Positions 34,855 to 42,307 of a stretch of DNA of 64,000 bases are shown here, piece after piece. Location: the NCBI RefSeq assembly GCF_900604335.1, contig NZ_UWOD01000002.1:1116001-1180000 (forward strand), given 5' to 3'. The notes under the pieces are model-generated. The model saw only the letters and a program-made list of their open reading frames with translations, had not been told where the DNA came from and made no database searches. How positions within the stretch are numbered: the first letter of the stretch is position 1; every line of letters starts with the position of its first letter. The position numbers and the translations under genes were made by a program. This DNA comes from Intestinibacillus sp. Marseille-P6563. GTDB taxonomy: Bacteria; Bacillota; Clostridia; Oscillospirales; Butyricicoccaceae.

Positions 34855-36028
34855 ACGAGATCGTCTTTCGGGCAACGAAGCGGTCGCCTATGCGATGAAG
34901 CAGATCGACCCGGATGTAATGGGCGCATTCCCCATCACCCCGTCGACCGAAATCCCCCAGTATTTTGCCCAGTATGTCGCCAACGGACAGGTGAACACCG
35001 AATATGTCACCGTCGAATCTGAGCATTCGTCCATGTCCACCTGCATCGGCGCCGAAGCCGCCGGTGCCCGCGCCGTGACCGCGACTTCGTCGTGCGGTCT
35101 GGCGCTCATGTGGGAACTGCTCTATGTGGCAGCGTCCTACCGCCTGCCGGTCACGCTTGCCTGTGTCAACCGTGCACTCACCGGCCCCATCAACATCAAC
35201 AACGACCATTCGGATTCCATGGGCGCCCGTGATACCGGCTGGATTCAGATTTACGCCGAAAACAACCAGGAAGCCTATGACAACTACCTGCAAGCCATGC
35301 CCATCGGTGAAAACCCGGAGGTCCGCCTGCCGGTCATGGTCTGCCAGGATGGTTTCATCACCTCGCACGCGGTCGAGAACATCGAACTGTGCGACGACGC
35401 CGACGTCAAGAACTTTGTCGGCACCTATGAACCCGAAAACTATCTGTTAAAGCATGAAAACCCGCTCGCCGTCGGCCCCTATGGTATTTCTCCCTATTAT
35501 ATGGAGGCCAAAGTCGCTCAGGCGGATGCCATGAAGAAGGCCAAGCAGGTCATTCTGGATGTCGGCCGCCGCTTCGGCGAGATGACCGGCCGTAGCTATG
35601 GCTTCTTTGAAACCTACCGCTTGGAGGACGCCGAAACCGCTGTGCTGCTCATCGGCTCGTCGGCGGGTACCGCTCGCGCCTGCATCGACGAACTGCGCGC
35701 GCAGGGCAAAAAGGTCGGCATGCTCAAGCTGCGTGTGTTCCGCCCCTTCCCGGACGAGGAACTGGCCGAAGCCCTTGGCCACCTCAAGGCCCTGGCCATT
35801 CTGGACAAGGCCGAATCGTTCTCCAATGCCGGCGGCCCGCTCGGCGCCGAGGTGCGCGGCGCGCTGTACGATTTGGATGTCCGTCCCAAGACCATCAACT
35901 ATGTCTATGGTTTGGGCGGCCGCGATTTCCGCGTGCAGGATTGCGCCCAGATCTTTGCCGAACTGGATGAAGTCGTCCGCACCGGCCAGACCGGCCCGCG
36001 TTACCGTCATTTGGGCCAGCGCGAATAA
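34847..36028 (+). CDS. 2-oxoacid:ferredoxin oxidoreductase, alpha subunit
   Basis: The 393-residue alpha subunit starts MAKRDRLSGNEAVAYAMKQ (ATG 34847, AGGAGG upstream). It has the pyrimidine-binding fold with AFPITPSTEIPQYFAQYV, VTVESEHSSMS, GARAVTATSSCGLALMWEL and NINNDHSDSMGARDTGWIQ. The C-terminal domain (about 260-380) is the transketolase-like KVGMLKLRVFRPFPDEEL region. Together with beta it binds thiamine pyrophosphate and 2-oxoacid. Its start lies inside the delta gene's end. An isoleucine T-box upstream points to branched-chain 2-oxoacids rather than pyruvate. Confidence 0.94.
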   Translation: MAKRDRLSGNEAVAYAMKQIDPDVMGAFPITPSTEIPQYFAQYVANGQVNTEYVTVESEHSSMSTCIGAEAAGARAVTATSSCGLALMWELLYVAASYRLPVTLACVNRALTGPININNDHSDSMGARDTGWIQIYAENNQEAYDNYLQAMPIGENPEVRLPVMVCQDGFITSHAVENIELCDDADVKNFVGTYEPENYLLKHENPLAVGPYGISPYYMEAKVAQADAMKKAKQVILDVGRRFGEMTGRSYGFFETYRLEDAETAVLLIGSSAGTARACIDELRAQGKKVGMLKLRVFRPFPDEELAEALGHLKALAILDKAESFSNAGGPLGAEVRGALYDLDVRPKTINYVYGLGGRDFRVQDCAQIFAELDEVVRTGQTGPRYRHLGQRE

Positions 36029-36045
36029 TCAGGGAGGGTTCCATC

Positions 36046-36975
36046 ATGCCATATAATTTGAAACAAGAGCTTGCCAAGCCCGAGCGCTTTGTCGGCGGCC
36101 ATCGTCTGTGCGCCGGCTGCGGGGCAGGCATCACAGTGCGGGCGGTTATGCGCGCACTCAATCCGGAAGATAAAGCAGTTGTCACCAATGCGACCGGTTG
36201 TCTGGAAGTATCCTCTTTCCTGTATCCGTACACCGCATGGACAGACAGCTATATCCACAATGCGTTTGAAAATGCAGCCGCGACCTGCGGCGGCGTGGAA
36301 GCGGCTTACAATGCCTTAAAGCGCCGCGGCAAGATCGACGATACCTTTAAATTCATCACCTTCGGCGGCGACGGCGGCACCTATGACATCGGCTTCCAGT
36401 CGCTTTCGGGCGCCATGGAGCGCGGCCATGACATGGTCTATGTCTGCTACGACAACGAAGCCTATATGAACACCGGCATCCAGCGCTCGTCCTCGACGGC
36501 GCGCTTTGCCGACACCACGACCACCCCGGTCGGTTCGGCTTCGTCCGGTAAGCGGCAGAACAAAAAAGACCTGACCGAGATTCTGGTCGCCCACGGCATC
36601 CCCTATGTTGCGCAGTCGACCTTCCTGGGCAACATGAAGGACTTACACGAAAAGGCACACAAGGCCATCTATACCCCCGGCGCGGCGTTTCTCAACGTGC
36701 TGTCGCCCTGCCCGCGCGGCTGGCGATATCCGACCGAGGACATCGCAGAAATCACCCGTCTGGCGGTGGAAACCTGCGTATGGCCCATGTTTGAGGTGGT
36801 GGAAGGTGAATATCGCCTGACCTATGAACCCAAGCAGAAGCTGCCGGTCGAAGAATTCATGAGCAAGCAGGGCCGGTTCAAGCACTGCTTCAAGAAGGGC
36901 AACGAATGGATGATCGAAGAAGCCCAGGCATGGGTCGATCAGAAGTGGGAAGCCCTGCTGAAAAAATGCCAATAA
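36046..36975 (+). CDS. 2-oxoacid:ferredoxin oxidoreductase, beta (TPP-binding) subunit
   Basis: The 309-residue beta subunit contains the Cys-rich head GGHRLCAGCGAGITVR and the ATGCLEVSS segment (cluster ligands), the TPP motif GGDGGTYDIG followed by AYMNTGIQRSSSTARFADTTTTPVG, and SPCPRGWRYPTEDI, typical of PorB/VorB. It completes the four-subunit enzyme. A hairpin terminator (36994-37030) follows. AGGGAGG precedes ATG 36046. Confidence 0.94.
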   Translation: MPYNLKQELAKPERFVGGHRLCAGCGAGITVRAVMRALNPEDKAVVTNATGCLEVSSFLYPYTAWTDSYIHNAFENAAATCGGVEAAYNALKRRGKIDDTFKFITFGGDGGTYDIGFQSLSGAMERGHDMVYVCYDNEAYMNTGIQRSSSTARFADTTTTPVGSASSGKRQNKKDLTEILVAHGIPYVAQSTFLGNMKDLHEKAHKAIYTPGAAFLNVLSPCPRGWRYPTEDIAEITRLAVETCVWPMFEVVEGEYRLTYEPKQKLPVEEFMSKQGRFKHCFKKGNEWMIEEAQAWVDQKWEALLKKCQ

Positions 36976-36993
36976 AATCCATGCTCCCATATC

Positions 36994-37030
36994 GAAAGAG
37001 CGGTATCCGATTGTTGGATACCGCTCTTTC
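36994..37030. terminator. hairpin after the oxidoreductase operon
   Basis: GAAAGAGCGGTATCC pairs perfectly with GGATACCGCTCTTTC around a seven-base loop. The U-tract is poor on the plus strand (CTTTCACG), so it may be a mixed terminator or RNA stabiliser. Confidence 0.65.
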
Positions 37031-37154
37031 ACGCTTCCTCGTCCAAAAAACGCTCTTCGGCGTCGGCCTGGATTTGTTTGAGCCGCTCGATCACGTCGGT
37101 GACGTCGTTGAACAGCGCATAGTACAGCTTTTTGTAGTCGGTGCTGTCTTTCAT
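37029..37154 (-). CDS. 41-residue acidic helical protein
   Basis: ATG 37154 follows GGGAGGAATTGAA. The peptide reads MKDSTDYKKLYYALFNDVTD and then VIERLKQIQADAEERFL with an acidic tail, mostly amphipathic helix. Small proteins of this type are common next to XRE regulators in Clostridia. It is divergent from the XRE gene at 37251, with two operator-like palindromes between. It is too short for most gene callers. Function unknown. Confidence 0.75.
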   Translation of the reverse strand: MKDSTDYKKLYYALFNDVTDVIERLKQIQADAEERFLDEEA

Positions 37155-37180
37155 TTCAATTCCTCCCATTTTCTTTAATA

Positions 37181-37225
37181 TTATCTCGTTTCAAGATAAA
37201 AGTCAATATCTCGTTTTGAGATATT
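37181..37225. promoter_or_regulatory. paired palindromic operators between two divergent small genes
   Basis: Operator 1 is TTATCT/AGATAA (37181-37199) around CGTTTCA. Operator 2 is AATATCTC/GAGATATT (37205-37225) around GTTTT. Both share the core TATCTCGTTTYRAGATA. They lie in the 96 bases between the 41-residue gene and the XRE regulator, which is the likely binder and autoregulator. Confidence 0.75.
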
Positions 37226-37250
37226 TTATAGTTTCCTTGAGGTGAAAGAC

Positions 37251-37487
37251 ATGTATCGATATCGACTCAAGGAAATTCGGGAAGACCGCGATTTAAAACA
37301 GCGGGAAATCGCAAATGTACTCCACGTAGCGCAAAACACCTACTGCAACTATGAAAACGGCGTCCATGAGATACCACTGCATGTTCTCATCCGTCTTTCA
37401 CGCTATTACGAAGTCAATCTGGAATATCTGCTCGGTCTGACCGACGATCCGACTCCGCTTCCGCCGTCTGTTCGGCCAGATATTTAA
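37251..37487 (+). CDS. XRE-family (Cro/CI-type) small regulator
   Basis: The 78-residue protein is a single HTH domain: RLKEIREDRDLKQREIANVLHVAQNTYCNYENG (helix 2-3) and a helical bundle to DDPTPLPPS. It has no effector domain, so it is a minimal Cro/CI-like repressor. ATG 37251 is preferred because GAGG lies nine bases upstream; the GTG at 37242 would overlap the ribosome site. It is divergent from a 41-residue protein gene across two operators and is probably self-regulated. Confidence 0.9.
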   Translation: MYRYRLKEIREDRDLKQREIANVLHVAQNTYCNYENGVHEIPLHVLIRLSRYYEVNLEYLLGLTDDPTPLPPSVRPDI

Positions 37488-37501
37488 AATAAAGCACAAA
37501 A

Positions 37502-37536
37502 AAGGGCCCGTACATCACTCGGATGTACGGGCTCTT
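37502..37536 (+). terminator. terminator after the XRE gene
   Basis: GCCCGTACATC pairs with GGATGTACGGGC around a short loop, followed by a T-rich stretch. Confidence 0.75.
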
Positions 37537-37659
37537 GCTTGTCCCAAAAAGGAAAACGGCTGCCCGGCAGGACGGCGCAAATCCAGCGGCAGACACCGCT
37601 CCCTTGCCCTGCCGGGCTTTGGCCGCACGGTTGCGCAGCCAGCCGACTTTCGCGAAAAC

Positions 37660-38244
37660 TTACATCTCCACCTGCAGGGACTGTCCACAATGGCCCAGCG
37701 CGGCCGAAATACCGCCCAGAGCCTTGCGCTCATCGATCTTTTCCGCGTCCAGACGGATGTCCAGCACCCCGCCGGCCAGGTCCTTACAGCGCAGCTCGAT
37801 CACCGCATCGTTGCCCGGCTCCAGCAGACTGCGGAAAACCCGGTCGGCCGGTGCGCTCGATTCAAAGCCGAGAAAACGGAATGCGGCTCCTGTGCCGACA
37901 CAGGGTTCGACCCCACACCGGCTGAGCGGATCAAAGTTCGGTTCCATAGCGACAAAGGCACTGCCCTGGCCACGCTTGAGCAGACGGCCGTCGCGCCATA
38001 CGCTGCCCAATTTGGTCAGTGCCGGCATCTCGGCTTCGCCGCTTTCCGCGATGACGCCGACCTGCATGCCGTCCAGCAAACCGTTGATGACATGCAACGC
38101 CACATCTGTCGCCTCATCCTTGTGCGCCCCACGGGTGCGCAATTCATACGATACGATATTTTCCTGCCCGCCGGTCTTGCGCAAGTCCCAACCGGCTGCG
38201 TTTTCCGCATGGGCTGCCAATGTTCCATTGATATACTTTTTCAT
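37660..38244 (-). CDS. hypothetical protein (about 194 residues)
   Basis: The frame starts at ATG 38244 behind AAGGTGTTTTTTA. The protein has a mixed alpha/beta composition with no membrane segment and no signal peptide. Recognisable features are an N-terminal MKKYINGTLAAHAENAAGWDLR, NGLLDGMQVGVIAESG and an LRCKDLAGGVLDIRLDAEK strand. No family is recognised. It lies between the XRE cassette and an EamA transporter, facing the XRE gene. Confidence 0.65.
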   Translation of the reverse strand: MKKYINGTLAAHAENAAGWDLRKTGGQENIVSYELRTRGAHKDEATDVALHVINGLLDGMQVGVIAESGEAEMPALTKLGSVWRDGRLLKRGQGSAFVAMEPNFDPLSRCGVEPCVGTGAAFRFLGFESSAPADRVFRSLLEPGNDAVIELRCKDLAGGVLDIRLDAEKIDERKALGGISAALGHCGQSLQVEM

Positions 38245-38654
38245 TAAAAAACACCTTCTTCGCTTCCAGGAAAATGATGTCACCTCTGCACGGCCTGCCG
38301 TCTGACGGGCCGGAAAAGGCTGGACATCCGATGGATCGGCTCATTGCCTGCCTTACATTGCGCCTATTTTACTATATATGCCGATGTGTTGCAAGCGGGT
38401 TTTCGACATTTCGTACACTTTCACAATTTGTTCAGACATGTTTTCAAAATTTTGCAACTTGATTTGTCAATTCTCGCAAATTTATTTTGTCGAAGCAAGT
38501 GCTTTTTCACTCATTTTGACCATGTAAAAGTTGCTGGTTTTAGTATATCCATTTACAATGCCAGGTATACAAAAAGCCCCCAGAAAACTGGGAGCTTTTT
38601 GAAAAGACGATTTTTCCATCATTTTTGCATCTTAAATGTTAACTTCCTGCATTT
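38245..38654. other. intergenic region between hypothetical and EamA genes
   Basis: About 410 bases with no supported gene. It holds the promoter side of the 37660 gene and an intrinsic terminator at 38568-38605 (minus) with stem CCCAG/CTGGG flanked by A and T runs. The rest is AT-rich and unremarkable. Confidence 0.65.
38568..38605 (-). terminator. terminator of the EamA/phosphatase operon
   Basis: AAAAAGCCCCCAG pairs with CTGGGAGCTTTTT around AAAA. On the minus strand it follows the EamA stop codon and has a U-tract. Confidence 0.85.
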
Positions 38655-39596
38655 TCAGGAATCGGCTGACGGGTCCACCCCTCGATCGTTTCCGGTATCC
38701 TTCTGGTAATTGACCGTTGTAATGCCGATACACACGAGCAGCAGGGCGCACAAATTGCGCAGCGTGAAAACATTTTCACCCAGCAGCACCGCACTGAGCA
38801 GCGACCCGAACACCGGAATGAGGAACATATAAATGGTCACCTTTCCGACCGGATGGTCGCGCAGCAGAACGGTCCACAGCGCAAACGATACCGAGGACAG
38901 CACCGACAAATACATCAGCACCAATACCCCGCCGCCGCTCCAGACGATGTGCCCGCCGCTCACCAAACCGACTGCCAGCAACACCAGACCGCCCAGGGTA
39001 AGCTGCCAGGCAGTAATCATGAGCGGATCGCGGCCCGGCGTGATTTTCCGACTGATGCAGGCACCCAGGCCCTGTCCCAGTGCGCTGCACAGGACAAAGC
39101 CTTCGCCGGTCAGGGTGATGCCCTGACCGCCCAGTCCGGCGCCCGATAGAATGACGATCACGCCCGCAAAACCGACGATACATCCCATGGTCTTGCGGAG
39201 GGTCAAGCGGTCGTCGGCAAACGCAAAATGGGCAATAAAGACAGCAAAAAACGTAGATGTCGCACTCAGGACCGAACCGCGCACACCGGTGGTGTTGCCC
39301 AGACCCGGATAGAGCAGCATGTACTGCAATACCGTTTGCGCGGCCGACAGCAGCAAAATGCCCGACCAGTCGCCCCGCGCCGGCATCAGCTTGGACCTAC
39401 TCCGCACGGCAAACAATGCCATCACGATCAATCCGGCAAAGGTGAAACGCCATCCGGCAAACACCAGTTTTGCCGGTATGTCGTTGGCTGCAATCTGGAA
39501 TAGTTCATATCCCGTCATAACCACCGGGATGGCGCTGCCCCACAGGGCGGTACACAGCACAGCCGGAAAGAAGATCCCCATTTTGTGTTTTGTCAC
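38655..39596 (-). CDS. EamA/DMT-family transporter
   Basis: The 313-residue protein has ten membrane segments in two repeats of five, the EamA fold. Characteristic stretches are LCTALWGSAIPVV in repeat 1, YPGLGNTTGVRGSVLSATSTFF and the second-repeat ALGQGLGACISRK. Such transporters export or import amino acids, nucleotide sugars or other small molecules. The GTG start overlaps the upstream phosphatase stop (GTGA), so the pair is translationally coupled. The ligand is unknown. Confidence 0.88.
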   Translation of the reverse strand: MTKHKMGIFFPAVLCTALWGSAIPVVMTGYELFQIAANDIPAKLVFAGWRFTFAGLIVMALFAVRSRSKLMPARGDWSGILLLSAAQTVLQYMLLYPGLGNTTGVRGSVLSATSTFFAVFIAHFAFADDRLTLRKTMGCIVGFAGVIVILSGAGLGGQGITLTGEGFVLCSALGQGLGACISRKITPGRDPLMITAWQLTLGGLVLLAVGLVSGGHIVWSGGGVLVLMYLSVLSSVSFALWTVLLRDHPVGKVTIYMFLIPVFGSLLSAVLLGENVFTLRNLCALLLVCIGITTVNYQKDTGNDRGVDPSADS

Positions 39597-40366
39597 AGCC
39601 GATTCAACCCCTTTTCAAAAAAATCATCGTATGCCCGCGGTGCCCCCGCGACAATGGAACTGCTGCGGTCAAAGGGCAGCGGTTCGCCCGACAACTGGCC
39701 GGTCTTGCCGCCCGCTTCGCGCACAATGAGGGCAGCTGCCGCATGGTCCCACGGCCACAGCTTTTCTTCATACATCAGTTCTGCACGGCCACAGGCCACA
39801 TAGCACATATCAAGCGCCGCCGAACCCGACCGGCGCAAATCGAGCGCTGCATCGAACAAAGCCCGCGCCATCACAAAGGTATGGTCGGTCAGTTCAGCAT
39901 AATAGGACGAGGTGCCAAGGCACACCAGTCCTTCGGAAAGTCTGCGGCCGGATACATGGATGGGCTCCCCATTGAGCCAGGCCCCCCGGCCTTTTTCGGC
40001 GGCAAACAGGGAATCGGTATAGGGATCATATACCACGCCGCAGATGGCTTCCCCGTCCTGCAAGGCGGCCACACAAACGGTCGACGCCCGGTATCCCTTG
40101 ATAAAGTTAGTGGTGCCGTCGATGGGGTCCACGACAAAGGCCAGGCCATGCAGCGTATCCTCCTGGTTGTCCCCTTCTTCGCCCATAAAATGCGCTTCCG
40201 GCCACCGGCCAAGCAGCGCCTTGCGCAGCGTCTGCTGCACCTGCTTGTCATAGGTCGTTACAAAATTGCGCTGCCCTTCTTTCTCGGAGACACTCTGCGC
40301 GACCTGGGTGGCGCGCAGCAGCATGGGACCGCAACTTTTTACCGTTTCCATAATGTATGACAACAT
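39593..40366 (-). CDS. inositol-monophosphatase-family phosphatase
   Basis: The 257-residue protein has all metal-site motifs of the IMPase/FBPase-like fold: FMGEEGDN, DPIDGTTNF (near residue 80) and LWPWDHAAAALIVREAGG (near 213). It hydrolyses sugar or inositol monophosphates with Mg. It overlaps the EamA gene start by four bases. AAAGAGGTTTAAAATC precedes the ATG. Whether it belongs functionally with the inositol pathway at 21-29 kb is not shown. Confidence 0.9.
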   Translation of the reverse strand: MLSYIMETVKSCGPMLLRATQVAQSVSEKEGQRNFVTTYDKQVQQTLRKALLGRWPEAHFMGEEGDNQEDTLHGLAFVVDPIDGTTNFIKGYRASTVCVAALQDGEAICGVVYDPYTDSLFAAEKGRGAWLNGEPIHVSGRRLSEGLVCLGTSSYYAELTDHTFVMARALFDAALDLRRSGSAALDMCYVACGRAELMYEEKLWPWDHAAAALIVREAGGKTGQLSGEPLPFDRSSSIVAGAPRAYDDFFEKGLNRL

Positions 40367-40390
40367 GATTTTAAACCTCTTTCCAAATGT

Positions 40391-40427
40391 AAAAAGCCGC
40401 TCTCCCGCGCAAAGCGGGATGCGGCAA
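40391..40427 (-). terminator. GC-rich hairpin between DUF4250 and phosphatase genes
   Basis: GCCGC and GCGGC arms with CCCGC/GCGGG around AAAGC pairs make a stem followed by a minus-strand U-tract (As at 40390-40395). It could stop transcription after the DUF4250 gene. Confidence 0.7.
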
Positions 40428-40432
40428 AATGC

Positions 40433-40609
40433 TTAGCGAAATTGATTGAGATCCTGACGATAGCGGTATCCCACGGTCGCCAGACGGGACTCCAATGCGG
40501 CGCGGCCGAGATCCTCGCCGTCGCACAAAGCATCGAGGTCGCCATACCGGTCACGCAGCAGTGTGTTGACCACACTGAGCAGCATCACCGGGTCATTGGG
40601 TAAGGACAT
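40433..40609 (-). CDS. DUF4250 small protein
   Basis: The 58-residue protein matches DUF4250: PNDPVMLLSVVNTLLRDRYGDLDALC, then a helix ending ATVGYRYRQDLNQF. Such proteins are short, all-helical and found across Clostridia; the function is unknown. GGAGAACAAA precedes ATG 40609. Its first codons overlap the end of the PsiE-family gene by 17 bases, so the two are translationally linked. Confidence 0.88.
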   Translation of the reverse strand: MSLPNDPVMLLSVVNTLLRDRYGDLDALCDGEDLGRAALESRLATVGYRYRQDLNQFR

Positions 40610-41078
40610 TTTGTTCTCCTTTCTCCTCTTCCTGCGTCTGCGGCGCAGCCGGGGCCCCGCACCCCTTCTGGCGGAAACGGGAAAAGATGGATGTATGCTG
40701 GATATCATCTTTCTTGGGGATGTATAGGAATTTACGCACCAGATACAGTACGCCGATCGAAAGCACGGCCAGCAGGTTTTCAAACGGGCTGGTATGTTCG
40801 GTGATCATCTGCCGCGCAATGGCCAGCAGCATGATTTCAATGACCGAATCGATGGTGTGTGTACACAACATCTTGACAAACTCCAAACCGATGACAATGG
40901 CCGATGCGATGCCGAGATACTCGGAAAACACATTGGGGTCATCGATGAGTCTGAGTGGACTGATGATACAAACCAGGCCGATCAATGCCGCACAGAGCGA
41001 GATTAGCATCAAAAAGCCGACCAGCATTTCCAGCAGGGTGGACAGGCGGTGCATCAGTTCGCGTAAATGGATTTTCAT
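40593..41078 (-). CDS. PsiE-family (phosphate-starvation-inducible E-like) membrane protein
   Basis: The 161-residue protein has four membrane segments with Arg/His-rich loops. It shows the PsiE-type core: ISLCAALIGLVCII, FSEYLGIASAIVIGLEFVKML, DSVIEIMLLAIARQMI and LLAVLSIGVLYLVRKF. A polar Gln/Glu-rich tail follows. PsiE's role is unclear in Escherichia coli, where expression rises on phosphate limitation. GGAGAAGAAAGA precedes ATG 41078. The gene overlaps DUF4250. Confidence 0.82.
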   Translation of the reverse strand: MKIHLRELMHRLSTLLEMLVGFLMLISLCAALIGLVCIISPLRLIDDPNVFSEYLGIASAIVIGLEFVKMLCTHTIDSVIEIMLLAIARQMITEHTSPFENLLAVLSIGVLYLVRKFLYIPKKDDIQHTSIFSRFRQKGCGAPAAPQTQEEEKGEQNVLTQ

Positions 41079-41193
41079 TCTTTCTTCTCCTATTGTTTTC
41101 TTTAGTATACCATACCGATAGCGCGCCTGCCTAGGGGCTGCAAAAAATTTGATTATTTCATCAAATCCACCAATTTCCCCGACCGAAAATCGG

Positions 41194-42000
41194 TCAAATT
41201 TTCCCATTTCCAGTGCGGCCATAAAAGAAGATATATTGCTGGATGACCCCGGCAAAGCCGGCATACCGCTCCACCGGAAAGGCGCCGCCATAATGGGTTT
41301 CACACATGCGGCGAATCCAGGTATCCACCGGGAAAGCCGCCAGATCATGCAGGCCAAACAGCTGCACACAGTCGGCCACCTTCTTGCCCACTCCGGGCAG
41401 GGCCAGCAGGGCTTCATATGCCGCCGCCCGGTCCATTTTGGCCACAGCTTGGGCATCGAAATCGCTGTGCGCGATGGCGTGGACATACCGGTCGCGGTAG
41501 CCCAGCCCGGCGGCGCGTAATTCCTCCACGCTCGCCTGCGCCAGGGCCTCTTTCTCGGGAAAGGCATAATAGGTCTGCCCCCGGCTGTCGGTATGGGCGG
41601 CACCCCAGCCGCGGCAAATGGCCTCGACCGCCGCGCGGATGCGCGGGATATTATTGTTTTGGGAAATGACAAAGGTGATGAGCGTTTCCCACAGGTCCTG
41701 CTGCAAAATGCGCAGCCCGCTACCGTAAGCCGCCGCCGCATGTAGAAAGGCATCGTCGGCCGGTACGGCATCCAGAATGGCCTGATAATCGGTGCCCCAA
41801 TCAAAGTACGACCGCCAGCGGGTCTGCCACGCATCGGCCGTGCAATCAAACAATAAGGCATCGTCTTTCTGCTGTATGTACACGCAGGCATCCCGGGCGC
41901 ACACACGCCACCAGCCGTCCTCGGCTGGCTGCATGCGGAAGCACTGGCCGGACGCTGCGATCTGGCCCAGGTCACACGGGACCAGGTTGGTTTGAAACAT
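41194..42000 (-). CDS. 8-oxoguanine DNA glycosylase (Ogg1-type)
   Basis: The 268-residue HhH-GPD glycosylase/lyase has an OGG_N-like first 100 residues. The helix-hairpin-helix is LPGVGKKVADC with the catalytic Lys207, and the catalytic Asp226 lies in FPVDTWIRR. The SQNNNIPRI segment fits Ogg1's lesion pocket. It removes 8-oxoguanine opposite C and nicks the strand. AGGAGGATGAGAAG precedes ATG 42000. A GACCGA/TCGGTC palindrome spans its stop. Confidence 0.92.
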   Translation of the reverse strand: MFQTNLVPCDLGQIAASGQCFRMQPAEDGWWRVCARDACVYIQQKDDALLFDCTADAWQTRWRSYFDWGTDYQAILDAVPADDAFLHAAAAYGSGLRILQQDLWETLITFVISQNNNIPRIRAAVEAICRGWGAAHTDSRGQTYYAFPEKEALAQASVEELRAAGLGYRDRYVHAIAHSDFDAQAVAKMDRAAAYEALLALPGVGKKVADCVQLFGLHDLAAFPVDTWIRRMCETHYGGAFPVERYAGFAGVIQQYIFFYGRTGNGKI

Positions 42001-42213
42001 CTTCTCATCCTCCTGATTTGCAGAAAAAGCGGACGCCGTTTCCCGGACATCCGCCGCGTTTCTTCCATTATATCGGGCGCATGCTTTGCGCGCAAGCGGG
42101 CGACTTTGTGAAATTTTTCTCAAAACCCTACCAAAACCCCATCAGCATGTGCCCGTAAGATGGGCATCATGGAAAGCTTACAAAAAAATATTTCAATTTT
42201 ACGAAGAAACTAG

Positions 42214-42242
42214 TTGAAATGCCAGCCGAAAAGTGTTATACT
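42214..42242 (+). promoter_or_regulatory. sigma-A promoter for the hydroxyacyl-CoA dehydrogenase/thiolase pair
   Basis: TTGAAA (42214-42219), a 17-base spacer and TATACT (42237-42242). A Rex-like palindrome follows 14 bases downstream of the -10. Confidence 0.72.
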
Positions 42243-42256
42243 TTTAACAAAGATAA

Positions 42257-42274
42257 ATGTTAAACATTTAACAA
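42257..42274. promoter_or_regulatory. Rex-like operator
   Basis: ATGTTAAACATTTAACAA matches the clostridial Rex consensus TTGTTAANNNNTTAACAA at 13 of 14 fixed positions. It lies just downstream of the presumed transcription start, the right place for NADH-sensitive repression. The site is visible; Rex binding is inference. Confidence 0.68.
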
Positions 42275-42307
42275 ACTTGCCTCTAAAAAAATTAGGGAGG
42301 GATCCTC

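Noticed and set aside
41181-41196. GACCGA/TCGGTC palindrome at the ogg stop
   Set aside because: Short, no U-tract and overlapping the stop codon; likely chance.
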